A DNA stretch of 37,427 nt from Cruorifilaria tuberocauda (GCA_013365365.1 JABVXU010000523.1:1-37427); one strand, 5' to 3'. Shown: positions 11,376 to 24,334, counted from the first letter of the stretch. The notes: a model not told the origin generated them from the sequence alone. Numbers and translations: made by a program.

Positions 11376-14300
11376 CTATAGCTTATAGTTATAAATGAAT
11401 AGAAATGAATACGACACAAATTAAGATAAAAACATAATCAAAAAGCATAATCCTGAATTCGAAATGATTTAATAGAAAGTATACGTCAAGCATTTTCTCA
11501 GCTAATGTACATATTTCGACAGCTTTCGAAGTGTACTGTGACATTTCTGGCGGTCCGTTATACAATTCACTGTTCATTCTGATCTGCAAAATATCTTGTG
11601 AAGATTCATTGATTATCTTCCATAAAATTCAGAAAAATAACTATTATTTCCGATCTTTCTATCAGAAAAAATCAGCGAAGATTAAAACCTGTTTAATATC
11701 GTTTCGAAATGCTTCAATTGTGGTGTAGTAATGCTCCTTAATATTTTGCTGCATAGTACCCAAATCCATCGGCTTGTGTATTTTTTCATAATATTGAGGC
11801 AACTAAATTTCATTATTTAATAAACCAAAGATTTTAGTAAATTCATCAATCACAGGAATTTCTAGTAGCAGTGGGAAAACATGCCATAAAAATTAATAAT
11901 GGTCGTAAGTGGCTTTGTAAAATGGAAACTATACCGCTATTTAAAAATGAAATATGTGCATCAGCAAAGTGCTTCAATCAGTATTACATTCTTCAAACAT
12001 TTTAGCAAAAATGTAGCTTAAAATTTAGAAATGATGATAAAATATGAAACTAACCTTCTTTGGATCAACTTTAAAATGGAAAGCAGCGCTTTTAGGTATA
12101 TTTTTGCACTCCTGCACAATTTCATTTAATATGAATGAGAAACCAATAATATCATTATCATCGAGCAAGGGATTAATTGCTTTCTCTAAGGCAATCAATT
12201 TCTGTTCACGTTCAGCAACATGCCTGGATGCCATTTCAAATACCTAGGATTACGATTTGCTTTCTTGTAAAAACTAAATATGCAAAAAAAGAAACAAAAG
12301 AAAAACATTTTTACTTCACCAATTTATGAAAACTAACATTTTTGGCAGTAATTGTAATAGGATGGCCACCGCCATTATAAAGTATTGAATTATCCATTAT
12401 CAGCTTGATATCATATAAAAACTGCCGTCTCAATTCATATTTATTTTCAGAAATTTTCTTTTTGATTTGTTGCAAATCCATTGGCTCTTTTATAATGTTG
12501 TAATAATCCGGAACCTAAATAAATGAAATGATAAATTTCATTCATTTCGAAGAACACTAGGTTAGAAGTCACTGGTTTTTTGAAAGCAAAATCTTTGAAG
12601 AACTACTTCGCCCTTTGAGCTACCTCTAATCCAATTCTTTCTTCTTATTTTATTTCATTGCTTAAAACGGCACTGATTTTCTGCCGTTCTCAAATTTTTC
12701 TATCTGCCGACTACCGATAAAAAAATTTCACAAGAGAAGCTAAAGCTTTTTAACGGTTTATTGAATTATTCCTGAGGCTTTACAAATAACTGCACAACTA
12801 AAATTAAAATAATGCTTACTTATGAATAGAAGCCTACTAAAAGTATTTACTTTTTTTGGGTTGACCGGGAACATAATTTCTTCACAACCGCAGACATTGC
12901 GAACATCATTAAATATTTCACTCAAAACAATTGACATCGATACCTATAACTGATCCCCGCATATTCTTCATCATTAGCTCGATCAAGATTAAGAAAAATG
13001 AAGCAAAGATTAGCATCTTATTTTTCTTTGCACAGTTTCTTCAGAATAGTTACAATTTTATACCACTCACACTTTAAATTTCTTGTACATCAGCTCATGA
13101 AAATATTTCAGTTCTTAGATCCCATTAAGCAAATTTTTACGCAAACTAACTTTGGGATCAGCTCTTATCCGTTTGACTGTTTTTTGTGGGCCGTATAAGT
13201 AATCTTCCATTTCGGCAGTATGACGACGCTTATTGGAAGCAATGGCAGTTATACGAACTTTATCTAAATTTATGAACAGTTTAGAAACAATGGATTAGTA
13301 TTCGAACATTTATGCAAACAAGGCTACATAAGTTCATGAACATACTAACTTGCTTTAGATGATTCAGGAATTGCTAAGATTTGTACGTCATCATCCGGAT
13401 TAGCATCTTCTTTATTGTCGTTTCCATGAAACATGCTTATATTTTCTTCTGGTTCAGCAGTAATTGATGGTGATCGTTTGTCTCCTTCTGCTATCAGTTT
13501 TTTATCACCTTCTAGTAGTTCACGAGGTATATGAAGCCTAAAATTTAATTATTTAAAATAAGATTTTTTATTACATAAGATCGGGCTAATTCTTACACAA
13601 TAAAATTGAAAAAAAAAACTTGCCTAAGTGCATTTTTTTTAATCATTTCTGCATGACTGTACAACTTCCTCGATATTTTCAATTTCGTGCCTTCCACTGC
13701 AATCAATTCTCCAGATGGAACGGCCATCTTTTCAAGTTGCTCATCCGTCAAAGCTACCTAAATCAGTCAAAATGACATGAATTTCTAATTTTGGCCTTAT
13801 ACTAAGTTTACAAACTTATGTAATGAAACAAAAAATGAAATTCTTCCATTCGATGAACTAACAGTACAGAATTAAGATATGTGCGACTTTAAAATATACT
13901 ACTATTCATTAAAAGTCGTTGATGAGTGTATAAAATAATGCAAATCAATAGAAACATAAATGCCTGGAAATCTGATAGCAAACAACTAAAAAAATACCGG
14001 ATGGATATCACCAACGGTTTTGACGGACTTCGTTGGATCTTTACCATATAATGGACAATTTTTGTTGGTCTTCATATGTCCCATGCCATGACAAGCACTG
14101 CACCTCATTTTTAACAAATTTGGTTTTATAACTGGCGGTTTCTTTTCCGCCACTTTTGACTTAAAAATTGATATTGAATAACTTATAGCTTTTTTCTTAT
14201 TCTCAACCAATCATATTTGCAGAAAAAAATACTTTTATCGCATAAAAAAGGATATATTTAGCATTTTATGTCTCATTATTTCCAAACTAAATATTTGAAT

Positions 14301-17300
14301 AATCTTAAAATTAAGCCCACCTTGGATATGGGTTGTCCAATAGGTACGCCATGAAGCTTGGCTTTGAGCTCATTACGTCTAATTCTGCGCAGCTGATCTT
14401 GTAATCGTCGTTTCTCTTTCCTTCTTTCCTGCATGTACAAACTTCAAATTTAAATTAAATGAAAAAAGACTTTAATCAACTCAAAAAGGAAAATAACACT
14501 CTATAAACATCAAATTCTCTTTCGTTAATTGCTTATCTAGATTGAAATTGGCCTTCTTGATTTGAAAAAACCACAGTGAAACAGTTACACACTTACTTCC
14601 TTAAATTGTTCATCCATCTGTGCATACACTCGAATGAACGTTTCATCACATCTCGTACGTATACGGATATACGCATCGATTAGCTGCTGGCGTGTGATTA
14701 CTTCAACTCGAGTCTGTCAAAAAAAAATTAAAGAATACAAAGCCTTGAAAACGTAAAAATTAAAAACTTTCTGATTTTGTTGATAAAAATTAAGAATATA
14801 CTGTTTCTGTGCCATCTTCGGCTCGGTAAGTACGATATATTTTAAGTTTTCTTGTTACAGAGGGTGCTGGAATGTGGGAACTTTGCAGTTCGCTCAATGC
14901 TGTTGTTTTATCTAATTCTTTGCCTGTAAATCAATTAACTGATTCAATAAACGCAAAAGTGTTATGAAAACTATAAAAGCACAGTTGTAGAGCAAGCAGA
15001 GGGAAGATTTCAAAATTTTATAAACGAAATTTGAAACCTTTAATATCATTTTCCTTTTCATGTTTGACAGCAGATGACCCCGCAGGTTCATCGTTACAAA
15101 GCATTTTTTGCAGTGCTTTTCGTTCTTTTTCCTCTTGTTCGAACTCCAACTTCTTCTTGTCATATATGAATGATTTACCTTAATATTCATCAACAAAATG
15201 ATAAATACATGATAAATAAAGATGGTTGACAAGGATGAAAAGGATGAATTAAATTAGTTTTTTTTTTTCACTTCCAGCATGTCTTTTTATCTGTATCTGC
15301 TTTTTCCTTGCTAAATATGTTGATAAATGAATTCCGAAATATTTTATCCACACTAAAAATCAGAACCTTTATTAGAGTCTAGCATACTCTCAAGCTTTGT
15401 TGCAAGTTCCTCGTTGTCTGAATCCTCCCCACTGCTTCCTTCATCAGTACTCAAAATATCTGTATTTGACAATGTCCTACAATAAATCTGTCTTCTGATC
15501 TATATAAGTTTTCAGAAATTTGTAAAAAAGCACACAGTGAAAAATATTAACAAAGCATAATATAGGGACATTAATAGCGTACTGATTTTGTAGATCAAAT
15601 GTTCTTTGACAAAATTTTTTGTACTTCTCCTGCATATCTGCGAAGTTAAACCTGATATTTCCTCGAGCGAATCGTGCCATACCTATAATATGCTTTTTTA
15701 CAGTAATTGTTACGACCAAAAGAAGGTATAAGTGAAGAATAGTACACTCACTCGAACTAATTTTGCTATACTGAAAAATAGGATTTTACCGGAGAAATCT
15801 GATCTTGCTTTAGCGGCTTGTGTCGACAATGTTCGGATGACGTCAATTATCTCCCACCGGCTTAATGAATTAATCTGAAATAAAATGAAAATTTCGACCA
15901 CGGTTCAGGAACCGACGGATTTGACCTCTAAAATGTAAATTTCTTGTATTTAAAAAGAACACTTCTTCCTCCCTGACACCGTAATCTCGACATATTTCTT
16001 TCGCTTCTTTCAATGGTAGCTTTCTAAGATCAGCATTTGTTCCGGTCACTAATCGTTTTGGAACATTCGTTACTTCTTCCTGTAAAAATTTGCAAAAAGA
16101 AGCAAACTTACTAGAAACAGGAAGTGAATAAATTGTAATGATATAGGCAATAAAAGAAACAAAACTAACTTTAGCTTTCTGTGGTTTGGCGCTGACACGA
16201 ACATACGAAAAACCTTCACCACACCCAGTTGGATCAGCTATACCCGTCTGATCCAACAAACATTTGCCTTTCATTGATGATATGTAAGCCCGTGTTGTAT
16301 TCCACGGAGCGCATTTGATCTGTAAAATTATATGCACAAAATGAAAATGAAAAAAAACTGGCAGGATAAAATAACTTATACCACTTTGAGTACCACTTGA
16401 TACTCGAGTTGAAAATTTTCTAGCAATAATATGAAATTAAAGATTTATGAAGTTCATACAAAACGCTTCCGTTTAATATAACAATTTAAATTTCTATCTA
16501 TGGGTTTTTCATCAGAAAAAATGTGACATGTTTTATATTAATACGGTAAATCGATTATTTTCCAGGTAAAACGCTACTCGCGATGTTGTATATATTTTGC
16601 AAAGCATACCAACTAATTTACTGACCTCATCCTCGATGGTAACCTGATCATCCGAATCATCTTCATTTTCTGGAGTAAAGAAGTATTTCTCCCCATAACC
16701 AGCGTCCTAAAAATCCTTCCATTTATTAAATTAGGGCACTTTTTGTATTTTCTGCAAGATAAAACTAATTTCTTTGAAACATTCAGCTACCACTTAGATT
16801 TGCTGTGAAAACTGTAATAAAAGAATAATAATTACTTTTAAGCGCTGTTCAGCTGCTAGCATGCTATACTGTGCACAACACATTTCCGGCGTTACCATTG
16901 CAAGTACCTCTTCTTTACTCGGTAATCGAAAATCATGTCGTAAAACCTATTAAAAGCTTCGATTATGAAATGAAATTGGCAAGGCATGAAAATCAAACTA
17001 AAATTTCCTACTCGTCGATAATAAAAGTAATTTCAAAAAATTATAAAAGCTCCAACAAATCTAACAAGTCCAATAATTTGCAACTAACCCAATAATTTTG
17101 ATCAGGACCTTGTCCCAGCCGCTTGAAATCTGAGCATTGTTTTAACCGTTTGCGTACTGAACTTTCAGCATAATGAGGGAATGCTTCCTTGATATCTTCC
17201 ATTTTCAGTCTTAATTAAAATGAAAACCCTTAACAAAAAAATTTTTGATCTTTGTTATGAGATAGAAACTTTTCCGTAATGTTTAGCAAACAAAAAGCTT

Positions 17301-20300
17301 ATTACCTAGCGACAGAGCAGTGAGTCACTTTATACCAAATATAGAAGAAAATTTCTACTCTCCAGTAACGTTCAAATTCAAAATTTAGATTTGAACTAAT
17401 GAAAATCTTCACCTCCTGGGATTTTGACCGCTAGCCCAAAAAAGTCGATAGATGTACGCCAGTAAAAAGTCCCGAACAAAAACTGTTGCTCTTTTGGAGT
17501 TTGGACTTGGTACTTCATACAACGGACATTCCTGACCAACAAGAAATAAAGTAGGACAATGACGGATAAAATACCTGCAACTTATCAATATGTTTAACAC
17601 AAATGTTCACATATTTCAATCTTTAAGTCAAAATGGAAACAAAGAACAGTATCAAATTGATTCCTGCATATGCAATTACCAAGATGCGCTGGATGAGAAA
17701 TCGAATGATTTTCAAGATAAAAAAATCGCCTGCTTGATCAATGTCACACATTTATTAAATGGTAAAATAGCTTGAAATTTATGATGTTTCCAGTAAGCCA
17801 CGTTGCTTGGGCCATCAAGGACTATATATTACAAGATTTGCAAATTCAATGAAAACCAATGTCCAACATTGTCCATCAGCAGTCTACCAAGCTAGATGTA
17901 TATAATTAAGTCTTCGATTAATTTAGTGTAAGTCAATGAACTTACAATTAATAAAAATAACTTACCCTTGCTTTGTGCGAATAAGAAGAAAGTCGTTTGA
18001 ATTTGATGAATGCTTATAAATAGGCGCACGATACAAATTATTTTCCAATGATTGCAAACCTTGGCCTGGTGCAAGAGAGCCCAGGAATGGTGAAGTATGA
18101 GTAAAAGCAGTTTCACCAAATTCATATTCTGGATCTGTTTCCTTTCCAACTTTCTACAGAGATCCAACTATAGTTTGGAAAAGAAGAACGAAAAGAATAG
18201 ATTATAGATTATATCTGCATTCATTGCCCAAAGTAAATTCCGCGTGATTGCTTACCATAACAGATATCTTCCAGTGTTTCGATATTAGGTGTAAATTAAC
18301 CAAAAATGATAAAAACTTGAGAGTACGCTAGAAGTACACATATTCTGATACCTCAGTCAAACGCAGATAAAAAAAAATTAAGAATTAACCTTACCCTTTT
18401 GTAATAATTCCTGATTTTACTAGCCATTCCAGGCTGATTGAGTAGTGGTGGATGTTCTTCAGAATATTCCATCAATAATAGAGTGCTATCCTTGCCCGAT
18501 AGATCCTGCACTTCGCGCATAAAGAAAATCTCACCTCCACCTTCTGCTGCCTTCTGTTTTTCACGAAACTTAAATAAAATTAAATACAAATATTAAGCGC
18601 CCGAAAAATTTATGAAAAATAAGGGAATTTTCCCCACTCCACATGCTATTTAACTTTGACAACGAAATAAAGTATTTTAAATGGTTACCTCTTCTTTTTC
18701 TTTGATCAGTTTGGTAAGCGTTTTAACGGGTGTGAGCCGGGTGCCTGTTGTTCGTAAAATTCGTTTAGACAACGGTAAACGATGATAATGCCGTAATTTA
18801 AAAGGATTTAAATGCGTCGGAAAAAATGTTCGATGTATATTCTGAGCTGGTAGTGAGTGTTGAATAAGTGAACTACCAGAAACAGAATTGATTGTCCTGT
18901 AGGAAAAAGTTAAGAAACAATTTTTAAATTTTTCATGAAAAAAATCAGTTGATGAAATCAAATTTCAAACAGTCTACATTTTCTAACAACGCAAGAGGTC
19001 ATATAAAGTTTATATAATATTGTAATAAATATTAATATAATAAAATATGTTTAAGAACTAGAAGCAATCAATCTTACCTTTCAACATTTTTAGGCCGGTA
19101 ATAGTCATCATTGCTAAGGTTAAACGGATCTTTGTCAGTTAACTGAGCAATGGAACTTTCCATCTGTTCATCTTCTTCCTGCTTCTGTCGCTGTTGTACT
19201 TGACCGAGAATCATTTTGGATTTCTTTGTGAATTGATGTTCCTGCATAATTTTTTTGAGCAGTTATAATCACTGGGTCTTTTTCGACAATATTCTGCTTC
19301 AGAACTTTCTAAACAACTAAGCAGATAAATATATGTTTGCTAATAACTAGTAAACTTCACAGCAATGAAACATATACCTTCCTATCAAATGGTTTTGGTG
19401 GATTTGGCAATTCACCATCTTGAACTTTATCTTCAATTGCTTTGTCTTCTGGCATACCAAACAATTTCGGATCGTCTGAGTAATCAAGAGTAAGGAGTTT
19501 CGGCTCTAAAATGGATATGTAATTGCATCTCGGAATAAACGTAGTCTATTATAATGAATCGTAACATTTCAAGTAACATTGTGTCTGGTTTGCACAATTT
19601 TTTCAGTTTTTCATACTTCGTTTTTGCTGTTCCCTTTCCCTTACAATTGTGTACCATACCTGGTATGTGATCCATGTTTTCGGAATCCCATATAATATCA
19701 TCTTCCCATCTTGTATAAAGCAAATCATAATTTTCCATGGGAAAAAGAGAATGAGATGGAGTTGGTTCTTTTGGAAAGTCTAAAACAAAAAAAATGAAAT
19801 AGATTAATTTAGATTTTAATAACTGAAAAACCGAAGATTTTGTGCTCAATCAGTGAAAATGATTAAAGAAGGGATTTATTCCAAATAGACCTCAATTTAT
19901 TCCAATGTTCTGAAACTTCATTAAGGCTTACAACAATTATGTTCTTCACGTACCAATACCGATGTCTTTTGTGAATTCGCATTTCTTACAGAAAGTCATA
20001 GAGTATGAAGCAATGATATGCATTAAAGAATCTTTTACATCGATGGATAATCATGCGCGCTAGTCCCAAAATCTTATTTGTTGATGAAGAACATTCATAA
20101 TTATTTGCCTCAATCAAAATTCACCAAATAGTGTTTCAGAACAATAAAAATTTTCTTTGTCACATAGATAACAAACTCAAGGGAACAGAAGTGAAAATCA
20201 AAAAATGAAATTCACAAAAATGTTTTATATAACTTCAAAAAAATTCAACTAGATAAAACTACTAACCCAAGTTCGCACTGCTCAATGAAGGAAATGTGCC

Positions 20301-22957
20301 TGGTTTCGCGAACATCTGTTCAAATGCACGGGTTTTAACTGAAAAAAGGAAAACGAGAATCAAAAAAAAGCTTAAACAGTTTTCTCAACATTGATTTTGG
20401 TATTGTTTTCTAAATTTAAACCAAAATTTTAAATTACATTCAATAAATTTAAAACATAGACATATTAACTGTAACAATATAAAAAATATGTGGAAAATCT
20501 ATAAAACTTACAAGCTGTCATAAAAGATTCGTAATTTCTCGTTTGTTGTGTGGGTATCCAACCACATTCAGGCAATTTATCGGGTGGCTGGGAAGCCAAA
20601 TCTTTCAAAATCTGAAATTTTTGTCCATGAAAAGAACTAATCCCACCAATCTATAACAATTACATAAGATGACGAACAGCTTTTGAATAAATTTAAAATT
20701 TGAAAAAACCTGTCTCCTAGCTTGTTCTTCATCGAGTATTATATCATCCTCCCACCGAATTAAATTAACGGGAAGAAATGTTTCCGGAGGAAATGGTTCA
20801 CTCGCTGCCAATCCAGGACCAATTTCATCCTCGATTACTTCGTCTTCACTTTTATCATTTTTCTCATCTTTTATGGGAGCCTTTTTTCGTAAAGATTGCT
20901 AAAAAGATACAATTCATTTAACCGGAATTTGAGATAATTACAAATTGTCGAAAATACACACCTCACGCTTCAGTTTGAATCCATAATCGAAATGAGATGG
21001 ATTAGACAAAACATTCATTGAGTCATACCAAATACGTGCAGGACCAAATCTAAATTAACAATTAATGGTGGAAACAAAATCAAAGGAAATTTAAAATTTC
21101 ACTAAATATAATACACTTTTTCTTTTGAAATGAAATATGTAAGGCGAAACCAAGTACTTGACTGTGACTTTTTTTAAAGATAAGAGACCTCCACGGCGAT
21201 ATATCATTCACGTCTCCATCACCACTACCATTTTTAGCCGACACAGTCGAAGTTGAAGGCCTCATTAGAAGAATTTCATCATCCACAAGACAATCTTCTG
21301 GAGCAGGAGGATCACCAAATATTAACTTGGGACCATAAGTTTCGATAGATTGTGATGTTTCAGTAAACTAAAATTTGTAAAATTGAGTAAAGCCTCAAAA
21401 CGTGATATCATTATAACTATATTATAATTATAAGGAATTTTAAACTTCTGCTAAAAAAAATACGCTTTAAAAAATGTCCCATTAAAAAAAAGACTCACTT
21501 CTGCAGGTTTTTTGAACAACTGTGGCTCTTCTGCTTTTACCGCTCCTACTGCTTCATCTTCATCTTGTTTGGGACTCTGTAAAAGGACCAGTTTTATTGA
21601 AGCTGAGGATTGTTTTCATGAAAATTTTCAAACATTTTATGAATTTTAACGTCATGATAAAAATAGATAATTGAGAAAAAATATATATATATATATCAAA
21701 AAATTACATTCGGTCGGAATGTCTTTGATGGCCACCAAATCCTCGTTTTTGATGAAGATTTAATGTTAGCCCCGAAAAGACGAGAGAATCTCAAAACTTT
21801 GTTGCGTGCATAGTCGGGGAAGAATCGCCTACAAACACAGTTTCCAATTACTGGAAATAAACTTCTATAAAATGTAACAACATATTATCTAAAATCAATT
21901 AAGATACTTATAAAATATTACCTTGGATCGATTTTATCAAGTTCAGGGCTCTGCAAAATCCCGGACAAAGGAGCGTCATCACGTTCTGATGGCGGTATAA
22001 AGGATTCATCATTGCAGTCTAAATTAATAAGAGAAAAAGTAAAGTTAATGCTCTGATCTATAAAGTAATGACAACTAAAAGTAGGTCTTGAGACTTCTGC
22101 TTACTAGAAACAGTTGAGTTATAATCATCATCTGAAGAAACATCATTTTCGTCATCCGCATCATTAATTCGATGCATCAAATCCGAATAATGAACGTACC
22201 ACGCTGAAAACAAAATATTTTGTAAAAATGCGTAGATTCATATTTTGATGGAATAGAAAAAAGCAATGTTTGATTTTGAGAATATTAGTGCAGAATTGAA
22301 GTTTAATCATTTTAAAAACAGAAAGTCAAAAACTAATATGTAAATAATTACTAATCCACCTGGTTTGTTACAACGGCCCTTTTGAATTTAATTACTCCTC
22401 ATCAAAATGTACCTCTCTACTCAAAAATTATAATAAAACAATAAATTTGTTGAAATCAGCAAAACTAATCAAAATTTTTGCAAGTGAAAACTTACGTTCA
22501 TTGACAGCACATGGATGATTTCGGTAGAAGTCTTCAGCATCAGAAGAACTGGAATCAGTATAACGACTTTCATCTTCACAGTCTTCATCGCTTACAACTG
22601 TTCTCAAACTCTCTTCATCTGCAATTTCTTCTATTATTTCTTCATATTTCTGAGCGATGTCATTGAGGATTTAACGATGGAGCAAATAATCAACTGCATA
22701 TGATAACAGAGAAGAATATTTTCAATTTTCATAGGTTATTAATGAAAAGGTTTACCATTAACGGCATACTTTAAAATCGAACCAATTGCAATAAATCAAG
22801 GCAAAACAAATTAATCGATGATTTTTTTTTCTTTTCAAGATGTTCAAAATGAACAATGGAATATCAGAGGAAATAAAACAAAAATTATACCATTAAAATG
22901 TGAAGAACTACGTTCTCGGGTAGAACTCAGAGACGAATCATTATCTGCATCCTCCAT
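10629..22957 (-). CDS. taf-1: Transcription initiation factor TFIID subunit 1 (TAF1)
   Basis: TAF1 is the largest scaffold of TFIID and acts in the nucleus in RNA polymerase II promoter recognition. I join 42 exons, from 22957-22891 to 10816-10629, totalling 5,454 bases (1,817 residues plus stop), close to human TAF1 length. In order: an acidic N-terminus; [18 protein letters not shown] and FGPARIWYD; two WEDDII motifs (near residues 340 and 430); the conserved core with [52 protein letters not shown] and [12 protein letters not shown]; a zinc knuckle; an NLS-like KRRHTAEME...KTVKRIRAD; two bromodomains joined by [14 protein letters not shown]; and an acidic tail ending [11 protein letters not shown]. 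The stop is TGA at 10629-10631. The N-terminal exon, starting at the ATG at 22957, is the least certain part. The gene is intron-rich, with mostly small introns. It appears intact and under constraint. Confidence 0.97.
11485..12180 (-). other. taf-1: TAF1 bromodomain 2
   Basis: Built from the second half of exon 12243-12055 plus 11802-11689 and 11583-11485. It reads [54 protein letters not shown]. The acetyl-lysine-binding Asn (LYNGPP) and the ZA-loop Tyr are present. The WPF shelf is reduced to AAF (KSAAFHFKV), against SWPFHHPV in human TAF1. Confidence 0.92.
12055..12943 (-). other. taf-1: TAF1 bromodomain 1
   Basis: Built from exons 12943-12851, 12514-12338 and the start of 12243-12055. 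It reads [50 protein letters not shown] and [11 protein letters not shown]. The acetyl-lysine-binding Asn (YN of ILYNGG) and the ZA-loop Tyr (PDYY) are present. The ZA-loop shelf is unusual: a Cys/Glu-rich stretch ([11 protein letters not shown]) stands where human TAF1 has YPFHTPVN. It is followed by the canonical linker [12 protein letters not shown] into bromodomain 2. Confidence 0.92.
13538..13623 (-). other. taf-1: Probable GC-AG intron in TAF1
   Basis: The upstream exon ends ...CTTAG and the intron begins GCAAGT, the strong consensus for the rare GC donor class. Using it gives [10 protein letters not shown] in phase with the next exon (13537-13350). The nearby GT (after CTTAGGCAA) would put a stop six codons into the next exon. 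The acceptor is ATTTTAG. Confidence 0.8.
13998..14159 (-). other. taf-1: TAF1 zinc knuckle exon
   Basis: One exon carries [20 protein letters not shown]. It has the C-x2-C-x4-H-x4-5-C spacing of the TAF1 zinc knuckle (human CGACGAIGHMRTNKFCPLY), preceded by PNLLKMR. All zinc ligands are present. In human TAF1 this knuckle contacts promoter DNA. Confidence 0.93.
15367..18896 (-). other. taf-1: TAF1 conserved core (DUF3591 / TAF7-binding region)
   Basis: Twelve exons from 18896-18689 to 15476-15367, residues ~540-1075. They contain the blocks most conserved in TAF1: [34 protein letters not shown], the winged-helix-like [25 protein letters not shown]-type [16 protein letters not shown], the [20 protein letters not shown] block, [19 protein letters not shown] and [15 protein letters not shown]. 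In other animals this part binds TAF7 and promoter DNA and was reported to have acetyltransferase activity. All blocks are present without stops or frameshifts. Confidence 0.93.
19378..20898 (-). other. taf-1: TAF1 WEDDII-motif region
   Basis: Exons 20898-20710, 20611-20512, 20338-20267, 19779-19660 and 19505-19378. Two copies of the WEDDII motif occur: [14 protein letters not shown] and [15 protein letters not shown]. The second sits after [10 protein letters not shown], the counterpart of the IFPIDNEDLVY stretch of human TAF1, and is followed by PKLLTLD. These are family landmarks and fix the identity and exon order. Confidence 0.9.
21678..21697. repeat. taf-1: AT dinucleotide run in a TAF1 intron
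   Basis: A short (AT)n tract in the intron between exons 21828-21708 and 21576-21499, close to the splice donor. Simple sequence; no function visible. Confidence 0.6.
21708..22957 (-). other. taf-1: TAF1 N-terminal acidic region (exons 1-5)
   Basis: Exons 22957-22891, 22618-22496, 22203-22105, 22018-21922 and 21828-21708. The ATG at 22957 is preceded in frame by TAA two codons upstream, and exon 1 joins exon 2 in phase. Exon 2 could equally begin at 22630, which adds four in-frame codons. The encoded segment is Asp/Glu/Ser-rich ([25 protein letters not shown]) and includes WYVHYSDL and [14 protein letters not shown], the positions where other TAF1 proteins have a YSDI segment and a GI(M/L)Q segment. 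In flies and yeast this region contains the TAND segments that bind TBP. I do not see an obvious TAND1 motif here, so that function is uncertain. Confidence 0.7.
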
Positions 22958-23260
22958 CACTTTTTATGCCCATAAGAATGATGTACAAAGATATGATTGT
23001 TTGAAAACAGAAATTACTGAAATTCGACACTGATTACACAAGATAGTACTACTGGTTCGACATTTTATCTAAAGCATTCCCTTCGTCACAGCAATTTAAA
23101 ATAATTCCATTGAATCCACAATGATCCCTATCCCTTCAATCAAATAAAACTTGAAGGAAAAGAGAAGTACTGAAACTGTAGCGCATTCTTTTTATGAGGC
23201 CCTTTTCGGTACTGGTATGAAACTTTATCATCTAAAGGGGAATTTTAGGTTTTATTGCAG

Positions 23261-23367
23261 GTATTCTTCAACAGAGCTATTATTCCGCCATTGCCGAAAT
23301 GTTAAAGGATGAAATGTTATACATCGGACCAGATGAAACCACGCATTGGAACAAATGGAATATTAAG
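23261..23367 (+). other. Isolated exon-like open stretch, possible relic or single exon
   Basis: On the plus strand a good acceptor (TTTTATTGCAG) is followed by 35 open codons reading ...SYYSAIAEMLKDEMLYIGPD..., then a possible donor (ATTAAG before GTCCTT). The composition is protein-like, unlike the surrounding AT-driven frames, but I find no partner exon on the plus strand and recognise no family. It may be a relic of a gene, an exon of an unmodelled gene, or chance. Confidence 0.3.
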
Positions 23368-24307
23368 GTCCTTTGTCCAGATAGTTTAAGTGGAATAGAC
23401 ATTTCTTGGTGTATACTTGGGAGATAGAAAATATGTGATATCGTCTAATGCGCTTATTGCCTTCTTTTTAACCTTATCGACCTTTTTCTTTCAATTGTGT
23501 GATATTACTAAGTTACGAGGAACTATTAATACTTATCATTCCATGCATAACATTAATAAAATTCATCTCTCACTTCCTTTTATATTTCACTTTATTCTTC
23601 GTTTGGACCTACAAAATTCTTATATTTTACAACTGCACAACTACGATCCAGTGCTTATCATATTATTATTGTATTTAGATAAGGTCGAGACAAATTTTTC
23701 AAAGGAAACTTTCTCATAGAACAAGACATCCGTTTTAAAGGAATACTTTATTGCTAGTTCCGTCTACCACGAGCAACATCAATCGGCTTGTTTTCTTTCA
23801 CAAAATAAATATACAGTGATCTAATTAGACCATCACAACAATTTTTGGCAGTAAACACAATAAGCAGTGCAATGAGCTTCTGGAAGACATAATGGCGAGC
23901 CAATTGGAGATTTATTTCAATTCTAAGGATATTAATAACTGATGATATAATTTTCAACACTACAAACTATTTAATAATAACTATTTGCTAGAAAAGCAAT
24001 CATAAATATACCTAAAAATGTTGTATTTATTTATTATTCTAAGCCTAGAAAATTCACGCTTTTAATGAATATATCATAAAATTAATAGTGCTATATATGA
24101 AGCACTTATAATAGTTGATACAGCTAGAAGGCAGAAAGGAAATATAGTGATAATTAGGATGTATGTCGAATAAATGACAAATGCACAACAAGAAATATGC
24201 TAAAATGGGTAAAATAATGATTAAATAATAAAATTGGGTTAGTAGTAGTAGAGTGACTAAAATGCCGTTCATCGAGATCTGATTTGCATACTCATAGGAT
24301 CGTATAT

Positions 24308-24334
24308 GTATACACACATACATACATATATAGC
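24308..24334. repeat. CATA/TACA simple repeat
   Basis: A short tract of TACACACATACATACATATA type in the 3' flank of the vWA gene. Simple sequence only. Confidence 0.55.

Noticed and set aside
19506..19659. Read-through of the TAF1 frame past the second WEDDII exon
   Set aside because: The frame stays open across this 154-base intron, but a standard GTATGG donor and an ATTTTAG acceptor join to PKLLTLD, the conserved continuation in TAF1, so it is an intron.
24054..24323. Minus-strand 89-codon frame downstream of the vWA gene
   Set aside because: Starts in a CATA simple repeat, Tyr/Ile/Leu-rich by composition, and lies in the likely 3' UTR or flank.
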